From contig JANHCV010000004.1 of NCBI GenBank assembly GCA_025594325.1, positions 2,108,001 to 2,172,000 of the forward strand: a stretch of 64,000 nt of DNA, written 5' to 3'. The notes under the pieces are model-generated. The model was not told the origin of the DNA. It did no database searches and worked only from the letters and a program-made list of their open reading frames with translations. The stretch comes from Blastocladiella emersonii ATCC 22665 (Eukaryota; Blastocladiomycota; Blastocladiomycetes; Blastocladiales; Blastocladiaceae). Numbering within the stretch: the first letter of the stretch is position 1; every line of letters begins with the position of its first letter. Shown here piece by piece: positions 1 to 10,094 of this stretch. A program made the position numbers and the translations under genes.

Positions 1-1093
1 CTTGCGCGAGGTCGAGACGCGGGAACACGTGCTGGTGGTGATGAACTTCTCGGCGTTGGCGCGCTGCACCGCCTTGGGATCCGTGTCGCCGCCCCCGCCC
101 GCACCGTCTCGAGCTGCGCCCCCGGACTTGGCTGTTGCCCGGGCTTCGAGGCGCGCCTTGGCGTGCTCGTTGTGCATCTTGATGAGGATGCGACAGAGCT
201 CCGTCGGCGCCACTGCGCCGTTGCCCGACTGCATCACCTTCTTGCACGCGTCGAACATCTTCTTGATGTCGCTGAACTTGTTGTTGAGCGTCAAAGGCGG
301 GACCGAGCGCTGGAACTCCATGTCGAGCTGCTCCACGATCTGCTTGAGCTTGTTGTTCTTCTCGTCCTTGTCCTTGGGCGAGCCACGCGCGAACACGTTC
401 AGCTTGATCTCCTCGGCCTTGTTGAACATGGTGAAAACCTTGAAGAGGGTCCACGACATGGCCTTGATGTTGGCGCGCTTGTTGATGGCGTCCTCGGCCG
501 CGTACTTGAGCGCGTCGTAGGTCTCGAACGGCTCCCACTTGAGCTCGAACCCGTGGTCCTCGTGCGCAAACTCCCAGAACCAGTTGGCGCGGTTCTCGTC
601 GAGCACCGTGTACTTGTCGTTCTTGCCGTAGTCACCGGCGCCTTCGACCCCGTCCTAACCCGTTGCGGTTGAAGTGGTTGACGAAGAGAAAGCGCCGTCG
701 GCGTCGGCCGCGGCCGCGCTGCTGCCCGTGGCGGCGGCCCCCCTTTTTCGACGTCTTGCGGCGCTTGCGGGAACGAGGAGCGCTGCCCTTGCCGTTATCG
801 TCCGCGCCCTCGCCCTTTTCGTCCCGGCGGTTACCGCCGGGCGCGAGGTGACGGCCATTCTTGATGATCGCGGCCATTTCGGCCTCGGTGACGGCGGGCG
901 TTGGCTGACTAGCGAAGCCGCGGCCCACCTCGTCGCCGGCCAGCGTCTCGCGCGCGTTGGGCGGACCACGAGACGGGTCGTTGGGCGGGCTGCCGGAGCG
1001 GCGCTCAGGGTCGAGCTCCTCATCGAGATTGCGGTCTGAGAGAACCTCGAGCGAGCTCTCGCGCGACGAGAGTTCGAAGTCGAGATGATTCAT
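1..1093 (-). CDS. Unrecognised basic-region protein, 3' end outside window
   Basis: Two minus-strand coding stretches read as one gene running off the left edge. The first starts at Met 1093 and is acidic then strongly Lys/Arg-rich (RSRKRRKTSKKGG around residues 103-115), which suggests a nuclear protein. The second, in another frame from about 651 down to 1, is helical and charged (WFWEFAHEDHGFEL, NIKAMSWTLFKVFTMFN) with codon use like the neighbouring genes. The frames differ by one, with a TAG at 657-655. A 28-nt GT...TAG segment (about 682-655) would restore frame, but that is very short for an intron, so a frameshift or an unseen splice is equally possible. An AT-rich TATTTATT on the minus strand near 1170 may be its TATA element. 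I do not recognise the family. Confidence 0.6.
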
Positions 1094-1346
1094 GGGTTCA
1101 AAGAGAGTTTATAAGTGCGCCAAACAAGCGCTTGCGGGAGGTCATGATACGTTGGAGCAGCCAATAAATAGCGCGACGCGGCGGGGGAGCGGGGAAGCGA
1201 GGACGGCGGGCGGGCGGGCGGGCGCGGCGAGTGCAAGCGCGGGTCGGCTCCTCTCGGCCACGGGTGGCGCTCCGCATGGGCACGCGAGCCGGAAGCGGAA
1301 CGGAGCCGGTTCGAAGCGCGCGCCGCGCATCACGATTTTTTTTGGT

Positions 1347-1520
1347 CGTTTTGAAGGCGATTAAGGCACCGCAGGCAAGCGGTGCTTTCAAAAGCCATGT
1401 CCAGCCGTTGAAGGCACCCACCAGCTTTCAAAAGCACTCCCCCGCCTTCAAAAGCACTCCCCCGCCTTTGAAGGCTGCGCACGCTTTTGAAGGCTATAAA
1501 CGCTGTTATCGCCTTCAAAA
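1347..1520. repeat. Cluster of direct and inverted TTCAAAAGC / TTGAAGGC motifs
   Basis: Within about 170 bp there are many copies of CTTTCAAAAGC-like and GCCTTTGAAGGC-like words in both orientations. They include an exact 20-bp tandem duplication, TTCAAAAGCACTCCCCCGCC, at 1427-1446 and 1447-1466. The cluster lies 0.25-0.43 kb upstream of the minus-strand gene starting at 1093. It could be a regulatory array or an old transposon end; the sequence alone does not decide. Confidence 0.6.
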
Positions 1521-3648
1521 CGCCCAGGAAAAAATTCAATATAGGTTCGCCAGCTCACGCTCCAGCTTCGCTTAGGGTCCACGAGAAAGATATAGGGAGG
1601 AACAAAATGTATTGATCATCAGGCACATTGAGGGCGGGAGATGGTAGGAGGGCGACGACCGCGTCATGTCGCGGCCGATTCGAGAGGGCCGAAGTACACC
1701 GTGCTTGGCCGCCATCGACCAGCGAGCCGGCGCGTGCACGCGGCCGTGACCATGGGAATTCTTGGAGATCAGCTTGGGCATACAGTTGCAGCGCTTGGGA
1801 GATGCACGCTTGGGTACAGCATCATCAGCGCTACGAGGAAGATGCAAGTGAGTGACTGTCGTGGATGAGCAAAAGCCGCGGGGGGCGTACCGTGACCATG
1901 GCCGTGGCCTGCTAGAAAACGTGTGTCTTGTCGCGGTTGACCTTGCGCGCGCGAGCGAGTTCACGCGGAAGCCGACTACACGGTGCAGGCGGGGCGCGAC
2001 GAGTCAGAGACAAGCCGCGTGGGAGACCTGGTGAGAGGTGTGCAGACCGTTGCCGCGAGAGAGATCCGGGACACGGTGGTCGGGCCGGGACTCGGCGGCG
2101 GGTGGCGGCGGCGAGGAGGACCGGACGGCGGCCGCGTGCGAGCCCGACTAGTCGATTCGAAGGAGGCCAGCGGGTGGGCGCGATGACGGTGGCCGGGCTT
2201 GGTGAGCGAGGTTCGTGCGGGCACTACACAGCGAGACGAGACGAGACGGGTCAGGATCGGCACGGCGGTTGACGGGACGGGGCGACGAGCGAGTTGGCGG
2301 CGGCGAGGGCGGCATCAACCAGCGTCAGCGGAGCACCAAGTAGGTGCGCAGACAGCGTAGTGGAGGGAGATCGAGCCGTGACGAGTGGGACGGGTACCGC
2401 GGGGCGAGAGTGTCGCGGTGAAGGGGAGCGGCGAAGGGGAACGGCGACGGCCGAGAGGAGTCGGGAAGCGGCGGTTTGGTGTAGGGAGCGAGGGTACTGC
2501 GGCGGCTGGAAGGTTGCGAGCATGATGGCGGAAGGGGGCAAGCGGAGGAGCGAGCGTGGGGCGAGCGAGAGGCGGCGGATCAGAGGCACGCTCACGACGC
2601 GCGACCACGCAGCGCGGACCGCGCGACGGCGTTGATGTGGGCGGGCATCGTGTCGGTGCGTGTGGTTGTGGTGAGGAGGGGGCGGCGGGCGGGGGAGAGA
2701 GCGGGGGCGGGCGGCGGCGCTCGCCCTTTGTTTGGCGGGCGGGTGGCTTGCCCGCCGCCGGGCCGCGATGATCGGCAAAGGGCGGAGGCCACAAAACGTG
2801 ACGCGCCTGTCACTTCAAGCACGCCCGCTCCCTGTGTTTTTCGGGACTTTGCGTCGGCGCGAGTGCGCGCCCGCACTGCTGCTGCAAGCCCGGCCCGGCC
2901 GCTCCTCTCTGTGTCGGTCCGCTCGAGCTCACCTCGCCCTGCGCTACCCGCCGCCTCCGCTCCATCCTGTTCCATCCGTGCGCCCAGCGCTGCTCCCAGC
3001 TGCCCACCGTCGCCGCGGCGAGCGAGCGCGGGTCGCGAAAAGCCGCGCCCCGACTGCGCGCCGTCTCGGCCAGCGCTGCGCCGCTCGTAGATCGTGCAAG
3101 CCGCCGGGCTCACATGCTGAGCGCGAGCAGCTCGGGGCAGCGAGCGTCGATCGTGAGCGATCAAACGCCGTTCAGGGCGAGGTCGGCGGCGCCCGCCAGG
3201 GCCATGGCGACGTTGCATGCGGTGCCGCCGCGAACAGCGTGCTCAAGGCCGTGCCGCACGCCGCACGGGGCGCCCGCGTTGGCCAGGGCGGCGGTCTCGC
3301 GCGGGGCTGCGCGCCGGGCTGCGCGGCTGAGCGGGTCGCGAAGGACTGCTCGCGCGCGGGTAGGACGCAGGGCAGGGCCAGTGTTGGCGCCTGGCTCGAC
3401 GCCGCCGCCGTCCTGCTCAGTGCGACACGATGAGGCGAGGCGTGACGGGTCGGAGCCTCTCGGGAGCGCGCTCAGTCAAAGCTTCAAGTTGTTGCAGTGG
3501 TTACATGACGATAAATTCGCGTTAGGGCGCTGTGTGTGATGCGGAGGGATCGGGGAGCGCGGGTTCGAGGGGCAGGGTGGTGGGGAGGTGGTCTGCAGCC
3601 GGCGGCCCTTGGCTGCGAAGCGGCGGGGAAGCTCTCAAAGGAGCGCGG

Positions 3649-3723
3649 CGGCCTGCAAAGCGGCGGGGGTGCCTGCAAAGCTGTGGGGAGCTGCCTGCAA
3701 AACGGGGTGAGCGCCTGCAAGCC
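3649..3723. repeat. Cluster of GCCTGCAA motifs
   Basis: Four spaced copies of a GCCTGCAA core at about 20-nt intervals (near 3652, 3671, 3692 and 3711), partly followed by AGC or AAC. It lies in the intergenic region downstream of the SUMO-like gene. Confidence 0.5.
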
Positions 3724-3958
3724 TGAAACGAATTTCGTGATGGCGTCGGAACGTTCATGCAGCGGCGAGCGAGCGAGCGCCGCACGGCCTCTCGCGCCCG
3801 GTGGCGGCGGCGCGCCGCGTCGCCCCAGCAGCTCAGCTCAGCTCAGTGGCCGGCGGGCGAACCGCAGACCCGCCCGCTTGCCCTGAACGGCAAACCGCGG
3901 TGCGCCACATTCGTGAGAATGCCGCTCGTGAGAATGCGCCGCCGGGTGCTCAACATCG

Positions 3959-4603
3959 CTATTGGTTAGGAATTAGGACGAGAAGGTCCATGTGCTCAAT
4001 CCCAAGCTAAACGCGTGAGAAAGCGAGCAAGTCCTGACAGGAAAACATGCTTGGGACGTACCTTTGACAGAGACCTTTCGTCCTCCACGCGAATCGGTTG
4101 GTCATCAAGTAGAAACCGAATCCTGGTTGTACCCTCGCACAGACGGTCGACAGCGGTCGCAAGCGCGTTGAATGTCGTCGTTGGCCTCGCATGAAGTTCT
4201 TTAAGTGAGCGGGCAGTGCAGGTGAGTGCGTGTGAATCCTTGCCCAGCAACTTGAACAACAACTTGAACTGTGCGTACCGAGTCGTTCGTTGTTCCGACT
4301 GTCAACGAACACCACAGTTATAGACTTGCTCTCGCGACGCTGCGAGCTCGCTGCACCTGCAGTGTCAACCTCGGCCCACAACGGGTCGCTCTTGATTGCC
4401 TCAACGAGGTGGTGCAGAACCGTTGTCTCTGGCGCAAGTGGAACAAGCGGCTCGAGAGAACGGATGACTTCACCCTGCTTCCGCACGAACTGTCTGAGTT
4501 GACCAATCTCCTCGGACTGAAGTTGCTGAAAGCAGAGAAACCTCGAGCAGCTCCGCTCAAGCTCCAGAATGCGACGCGCCAAGTCTTCAACGGGGTTTGA
4601 CAT
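3959..4603 (-). CDS. Small coiled-coil protein with SUMO/Rad60-SLD-like domain
   Basis: Exons on the minus strand 4603-4279, 4198-4062 and 4006-3959, joined by GTACGC...AAG and GTACGT...TAG introns of 80 and 55 nt, give 169 residues. Residues about 5-55 look like a coiled coil (DLARRILELERSC onward). From about residue 93 the pattern is that of a ubiquitin-like beta-grasp fold: a first strand (SITVVFVDSR), a helix (FNALATAVDRLC), a strand (TTRIRFLLDDQPI) and a final hydrophobic stretch (MDLLVLIPNQ). This resembles the SLD domains of Rad60/NIP45 or SUMO itself. There is no C-terminal di-glycine, so it is unlikely to be conjugated. A role as a SUMO mimic or adaptor is inference. An upstream in-frame ATG at 4684 exists, but the start at 4603 gives the cleaner N-terminus. 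Confidence 0.72.
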
Positions 4604-5192
4604 CTTGTTGGTGGAACAGAATTTTGCTGGTGGAGAGAACAAGCAGGGCAGCGCACTTGTTCGCAACTTGGGAGGCAGCCTCAAGCTGCATTCAATCTCA
4701 GCTGCCAGTAGGCCAGCTATTCAAATCGTTGGAAAGGTTTATTGCCTCAAACCGGGATCAGCGTACTCCGTCACGCGATCTTGACATCGAGGTGGAAGGG
4801 TTCGGGCGCGCGAGCGAGGGCTCGGCGTTGAGACGTGAGACGCGTTCCGATATCATGTGACGGCCAGGGGCGATCAGCTGACGGCCTGGCCATCAGCTTT
4901 TGTACGCGGCAAGCCAAGCGTTTCTGAGCACCGACCGCGCTCAGCGTTGCTCTCTCCGCTCCCCCCGCTCCCTCGTCCTCTCCTCCTCGACCTCCCCCCT
5001 CGCCTCTCCCCGCAATATCTTTGGTGTGCCGATCCTCATCCTCCCTCCTTCGATTTTGTTCTTGGCGTGATATCCCCTCCTCCCTCCCTTCCCCCGCGAA
5101 AGTTTGAAAACGGTCCACCTCTCCTCCCGGATCAACCAACCCTACCAACCGTTCTCTCTCCTCCCACCAAAACCAACCAACCGATCAACAAC
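4604..5192. promoter_or_regulatory. Divergent intergenic region between SUMO-like and KH genes
   Basis: About 590 bp separate two outward-facing genes, so it should hold both promoters. A motif shared with three other places in the window lies at 4837-4860 (see findings). The 200 bp before the KH start are C/T-rich on the plus strand and contain CCAACCAACC-like runs, resembling a pyrimidine-rich 5' leader. No clear TATA box was seen. Confidence 0.4.
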
Positions 5193-6728
5193 ATGGACTC
5201 GGACGCTGCCCCCGTTACCGCGTACCCGCAGCACGGCATGCCCCAGGCCGCGGCTGGCCCCGCGCCCGGCGGCTACGACGCGCCAGCCGGCGAGCCCGTC
5301 GTCACGATGCGCATTCTGCTCAACAGCAAGGGCGCCGGTGTCGCCATTGGTACGCGTTTGCCGTCGTCGGCGGCTTGGCGTCGTCGCGCGATCACTCACG
5401 GCTCGCTTCGTGTGCGATCCTCCTCTAGGCAAGCAGGGCGCGACGATTGAGGAGCTCCGCGAGGTGTCGGGCACCAAGGCCGGCGTGTCCAAGTCGGTCG
5501 AGGGCGTCAACGACCGCATCCTGTCGATTGCCGGCACGGTGCCGCAGATCGCCAAGGTCCGGCGCGCGTCTATATCTGGACCTACCCCCACGACCCGCGT
5601 GCTGAATCCCCTCTGGCATCCGTGTAGGCCGTCAACTTCCTCGCGCGCACGCTGATCGCGACGCCGTCCATGACGTTCCAGCCGCCGCTGCCGCCGAACC
5701 AGACGATGCTGCGTCTGCTGGTGCCCAACGCGATCATGGGGTCGGTGATTGGCCGCGCCGGCGCGCGCATCAAGCAGCTGCAGGACGCGCACGGCGTGCG
5801 CCTCGTGGCGACCAAGGAGCCCCTGCCGGCGTCCACGGAGCGCCTGACCGACATCACGGGCACGCCCGAGGGCATCGAGGGTGCCGCGACCGAGGTCGCG
5901 CAGGCGCTCGCCGACGACTGGGACCGCGTGTGCCAGTCGACGACGCTGTACGACCCGCGCGTCCGCATGCGCCACACGCTCGGCCCCGCCGCCGGGTACA
6001 TGCCGCAGCAGCACCCGCAGCAGCAGCAGCAGCAAGGCGGTATGGTGTCGCCCGCGGTCGCGGGTCCCGTCGCGCCCGTCAACGGAGCCGGCGCACAGCA
6101 GGCCGCGTACGCGCCCCGCGGCGGGTTCCACGGCGGCGCCGCCTCGGCCGGGTACCCGGCGCAGCAGCAGCAGCCGGCGATCCCCGCTGCGGCCGGCGCG
6201 CCGCTCGCACAGGGCCGGCAGCACCACGCGCGCGGTCACCACGCGCACCACCAGCAGCACCATCAGCAGCACCATCATCACCAGCAGCAGCACCAGCCGC
6301 AGCAGCAGCACGGCGGGTTCCACGGCGGCGCCGGGACGCACTCGCGCGGGCACACGGGCGACTTCATCCCGCGGTCCGACGACCCGAACGCGGTGACGCA
6401 GATGCTGGCGATCCCGGCGGGGCTCGTGGGCAGCATCATCGGCAAGGCCGGGTCGCGCATCGCCGAGATCCGCGAGGCGTCGGGCGCCAAGATCGCCATC
6501 TCCAAGATGCAGAACGAGAACGGCGAGCGCACCTTCACCATCGTCGGCACCCAGCCGCAGAACGACGTGGCTCTCAAGATGCTGTACGACCAGCTCACGC
6601 TCGAGAAGAACAAGCGCGTCGCCATGCAGCAGCAGCAGCAGGCCCAGGCTGCTGCGGCCGCGGCGGCCGCGACCGAGGCTCCGGCTGTGTCCGCGGACGA
6701 GCAGCCGGCTGCCTCGGCGGCGCAGTAG
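5193..6728 (+). CDS. Triple KH-domain RNA-binding protein (PCBP/Rnc1-like)
   Basis: Exons 5193-5349, 5429-5556 and 5628-6728 give 461 residues. Three KH domains each show the G-x-x-G loop: KH1 about 36-105 (GKQG), KH2 about 121-190 (GRAG) and KH3 about 351-415 (GKAG). KH2 and KH3 are separated by about 150 residues rich in Gln, His, Gly and Ala; the tail is Ala/Gln-rich. Two close N-terminal KH domains, a long linker and a C-terminal KH match poly(C)-binding/hnRNP K proteins and fungal Rnc1/PBP2, which bind C/U-rich mRNA and affect its stability. The introns are 79 and 71 nt; the first splits the KH1 G-x-x-G motif, the second begins GTCCGG. The exact target mRNAs cannot be told from sequence. 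Confidence 0.88.
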
Positions 6729-7163
6729 TTCAAACTTTCCCCCTTCTTCCCTCAACGTAGCGATTATCTCTGCCTATTCTTTTTGGTATCCCCCCTCCTT
6801 CGTCTGTAACATGATCTTCTCCCTCCCTGTGTGACGCCATCGTTTCAGCTGCCTCGCAGGATGTCTCGCGCGGCCGATTGACGCGTTGCGCCACACTTGC
6901 GACCTCGCTCCATGGCCCACGCGGGCCGCGTGCATGGTCGGAACGAACCGCGCGCGTGCGAGCGTTTCAGCACCCGCATGTGCGCGTGCTCTCGCCCTCG
7001 GCGAGGAAAGTCGGCGTCGACCTTGCGCGGCACCGGCCGTTGTCTCTGTGGCACAGCCGCGGGATCTGGTTGAGTGAGGCGGGCGGCCGGGGTATAAAAC
7101 CTGCTCTACCCCGCCCATCGTTCTCTTCTCTCTCCAAAGCCAACTCAACCAAGAGCTATCAAA
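6729..7163. other. Intergenic: KH gene 3' end and peptide-gene promoter
   Basis: 435 bp. The first 100 bp after the KH stop are T/C-rich and probably 3' UTR. An ACGCGTTGCGCCACA element, the reverse of a motif found elsewhere in the window, lies at 6881-6895, and the TATA box at 7093. No other feature was seen. Confidence 0.5.
7093..7099 (+). promoter_or_regulatory. TATA box of secreted peptide gene
   Basis: TATAAAA in the context GGGGTATAAAACC, 65-71 bp upstream of the ATG at 7164. A well-formed TATA box is rare in this window; the other clear one precedes the PhoD-like secreted enzyme. Confidence 0.75.
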
Positions 7164-7349
7164 ATGCGCACCGCCACCGCCGTCCTCCTCGTCGCGTACC
7201 TCGTCGCCCTCGTCGCCACCATGGCCGCAGCCGCGCCGGCGCCCGAGCGCAACAGCCCCGTGGGCGTCGACCCGAACAAGGCGCCGCAGGACCAGGAGTT
7301 CAACCTCATCATCGTCAAGCAGTTCTGCAAGCTGACCGGGTGGTGCTAA
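7164..7349 (+). CDS. Small secreted peptide precursor, possibly spliced or frameshifted
   Basis: The 61-residue frame has a classical signal peptide (MRTATAVLLVAYLVALVATM, then an Ala run to about residue 24), a short Pro/Asn-rich middle and a C-terminus with two cysteines six residues apart (QFCKLTGWC). Directly after the TAA, the next frame (7351-7482) reads 43 codons that also look coding, including KECVCEEEQC. A GTCAAG...CTAAG segment at 7314-7350, with a CTGAC branch-like site, would join the two if spliced, but 37 nt is short for an intron here and would remove the FCKLTGWC end. The product is therefore either a 61-residue peptide or a longer Cys-containing secreted protein. Size, signal peptide and Cys-bracketed end recall fungal peptide pheromones, but no repeat units or dibasic processing sites are visible. 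Confidence 0.6.
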   Translation: MRTATAVLLVAYLVALVATMAAAAPAPERNSPVGVDPNKAPQDQEFNLIIVKQFCKLTGWC

Positions 7350-7610
7350 GGCGATCGTGGACAACGGGCCGCAGGCGTGGAAGCAAGTGCAAGTGATGGC
7401 CAAGGAGTGTGTGTGCGAGGAGGAGCAATGTAACAATACAACTACCAGTACTATCTCCACGATCTCGCGCACGACGAGGTGAGGGTGTCTGAGCTCGTAC
7501 AGCTCGCGCTTGCGAGGAGGATCAGGGGTCGGTGCGCATGCACCATCCCTTGGCGTCCTCGGCGACTCGGTCGTGCAAAATCAATCAGTTACATTGCTCA
7601 TCGACCCATC

Positions 7611-8675
7611 TCAGCACCGGTCCGACAGCCACGCGATATAATCGCCAACGAGCGTCTCGTACAGGTTCTGCTCGTTGTGGAGCTCGTGCTTGAACCCGTG
7701 GTACATCTTGAACGTGACATCGCTCCACCCCTCCTCGACGCGCGCCGCCGCAAACGCCTGCGTCGCGGGCGCGTACGTGATCGGGTCGCGGTCGCCGTGC
7801 ACGAGCAGCAGCGGGACCGACTTGGCGGCGAACGTCGCGCCGGGCGCGCGCAACGCCGCGCCCGCGTCGAGGATCCCCTCGCCCGCGATCAGCGACAGGT
7901 ACCCGTGCACCAGCGGGTCCGCGCGGTACGCGGCGATCGCCGCGTCGTCGTGGCACAGGCCGTGCAGTTCGACTGGGTTCGCGATCGAGTGCGCCGGGAT
8001 GATGTGTTTGACGACGCGCAGCAGCGCGACCGCGGGCGCCGCGGGCTTGGAGGCCGGCCACACGTCGATGGCGGGGGCTACACGTACAAGTGGAGAGCGA
8101 TGAGCATTTCGTGGGGGGACGGCACGCGATCGCAGTGCGTACCGCTCGAAATGACCCCCGCGAGCATCACCTCGCTCCCAAACTGGCGCAGAAAGTCGAG
8201 CACAATGAGCCCGCCCATACTATGCCCGACGAGGAACTGCGGCAACCCGTCGACCGCGTTCCGCTCCACGGCCTCGCGCACATCCGCAAGCACCACGGGC
8301 CAGCCGCCCGTATGGCCGAGCTCGGCGCCCGCGTTCTTGCGCACCGTGCGGCCGAACCCGCGCTGGTCCCACGCGTGGACCCGGAACCCCGCCGCGGCCA
8401 GCGGCATGAACACGTGCCGGTACCGCTCAATGTGCTCGCCCAGGCCGTGCACCCACGTCAGCGTCGCGCGCGGCGTCACGCCGTGCTAGAGCGCGCGAGG
8501 CGGGCGAAGGAGGGTGAGCGGGGTGGAGTTGGTGGGGGAGGGGTTAAGGCGGGCGTACAGGGACCTCCCACGTCCGCGCGTACACGACGTGCCCGTCGCG
8601 CAGCGTGAGCCACTCACCGTGCTCGAGGTCGAGCAGCGGGTCGGTCGTCGCCGGGGCAGCTGAGCCAAAGACCAT
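7611..8675 (-). CDS. Monoacylglycerol lipase-like serine hydrolase
   Basis: Exons on the minus strand 8675-8559, 8485-8143 and 8077-7611 (GTACGC...TAG introns of 73 and 65 nt) give 308 residues. This is an alpha/beta hydrolase of the MGL/Yju3 group. It has the N-terminal motif EWLTLRDGHVVYARTW, the oxyanion region WVHGLGEH, and the nucleophile elbow GHSMGG with Ser about 128. Asp about 251 lies in HGDRDPIT and His about 284 in FKHELHNE, completing the triad; length is typical. Such enzymes hydrolyse monoacylglycerol to glycerol and fatty acid, often on lipid droplets or membranes. No signal peptide is seen. Splicing at 8143 restores the usual ISSPA motif after the nucleophile, supporting this model. 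It shares a 321-bp divergent promoter with the Faf1-like gene. Confidence 0.88.
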
Positions 8676-8996
8676 GTTGTTGAAGATGCGGGTTCAGGAC
8701 GTTCGGGACGTTCGGGAGAGAGAGAACTGATCCAACGGCGCTCGTTCGAGAAGTTTGCCAGCACTCGCCGAGCGTGTTACATGCGATACAGTGACGTCGT
8801 TGAGAGAGCGAGGCCGACGTTTTCACGCGTCGGTCAAGTCGGAAGCGCCGGGACGGAAAACGCGCCACGTTTCGGGTTGGCGTCGCGACGGGTCACCCGG
8901 CGCCGCGTGACCTCAAATCAACACGCTGCTGCGCCGCGTCGCGTCGTTTTCGCGTCGCTCGTCTCATTCACGGCGCCACCAACGACACGACACACC
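8676..8996. promoter_or_regulatory. Bidirectional promoter, lipase / Faf1-like genes
   Basis: 321 bp between two divergent starts. GC-rich, no TATA box. Nothing else recognised. Confidence 0.4.
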
Positions 8997-10038
8997 ATGG
9001 ATAACATTGACCCGCGACTCGCCGCACACGCCGCGTCGTTCTGGGGATGGAGCGACGACGAGGCCGAGGCCGAGGTGGCCGCTGCCCCGGCGCCCGTCCA
9101 CGACAAGAGCGGCCGCGAGGTTGCGGTGCCTGGGCGCCACGTCGTGGACGATATGCGGAGCGACGATGAAGAGTTTGATGGGAGCGACGACGACAGTATG
9201 GATGAGGATACCGACGATGAGGCGGAGGTCAACGCCGTGACTGCCTCGCTCACGGCGACCAAGCCGGCGGCTGTGCGGAAACCCGCGCCGCAGGTGGTCG
9301 TGTTCGAGGACCCGACCAAGGCCAAGGCCGGCGGGAACCTGTACGAGTTCAAGAAGTTCATGAGCTCCAAGGTCGCGACCGTCACCAAGACGGCGCCACC
9401 ACCACCGCCGCTCACGTCCGAGGAGGCGGTCGAGGAGGCGTACGTGCGTCTCGTATCCCCGAATCCGCTCCGATCGTTCACGCAGCAACCCGCAATCTAG
9501 TGAGCTCAACATGCAGGACCGCGAGCTCGACGACCTGATCAAGACGAGTAAGCTGATTGAGGAGTTTGCCGCGGACGAGCTGGTGGGCCGGGACCGGCGC
9601 AAGTACCAGATGTACAAGCTCGAGGAGCTGGGCATGAAGGGCAAGAAGGCCAAGATGCCCGAAAAGGAGCGGCACCAGATCCGCACCCGCGACGCGACGC
9701 TCGAGCGCAAGGCGCTGTCGCGCATCGAGGAGCTCGGCCTCGACACGCGCGCCGTCAAGAACGGCCTGACCACGGCCCGCGCCCTCGCCCGCAACGTCTC
9801 GGACAAGAAGGCCACCTCGTTTGACAAGGTCATCTCGTTTGCCGAGTTTGGCAAGAAGAAGGCCCCCTCCAACAAGCCCGTCAAGAAGCGCGACCGCGGC
9901 ATCAAGGGCGCCGCCGTCGGCCGGTTCAAGGACGGCATGCTCACCCTGTCCAAGCGCGACATTGAGCGCGTCCAGTCGTCGTCCGCCTCGACCAAGGCCA
10001 AGGCCAAGGGGAAGGGCAGCAAGGGCGGCAAGCGGTAA
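8997..10038 (+). CDS. FAF1: Faf1/C1orf131-like small-subunit ribosome assembly factor
   Basis: Exons 8997-9439 and 9501-10038, joined across a GTACGT...TAG intron of 61 nt, give 326 residues. The N-terminal third is acidic (DDEEFDGSDDDSMDEDTDDE), the middle has NLYEFKKFMSSKV, and the C-terminal half is highly basic. The C-terminal signature GAAVGRFKDGMLTLSKRDI matches the conserved end of the Faf1 (yeast) / C1orf131 (human) family, nucleolar factors of the 90S/SSU processome needed for 18S rRNA maturation. Family assignment rests mainly on that motif plus the acidic-basic layout. The gene ends 56 bp from the convergent Csm1-like gene. Confidence 0.75.
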
Positions 10039-10094
10039 GAGGAGCAAAAAAATACACGGGATGTACAGTTTATGGCCGCACACACTCTCTCTCG

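Larger units (their letters stand above)
1094..3958. other. Long GC-rich intergenic region, no supported gene
   Basis: About 2.9 kb with many overlapping open frames on both strands, all of low-complexity Arg/Ala/Pro/Gly composition and without recognisable domains. I treat them as by-products of high GC content. The region holds two clusters of short repeats, annotated separately. No RNA gene was recognised. Confidence 0.5.

Noticed and set aside
2251-3433. Long open frames of 140-230 codons on both strands
   Set aside because: All are Arg/Ala/Pro/Gly-rich, overlap each other, show no domain, and are expected by chance at this GC content.
5142-6755. 537-codon minus-strand open frame opposite the KH gene
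   Set aside because: It is the antisense of a domain-rich, codon-biased gene; its protein is Arg/Leu/Val repeats without domain features.
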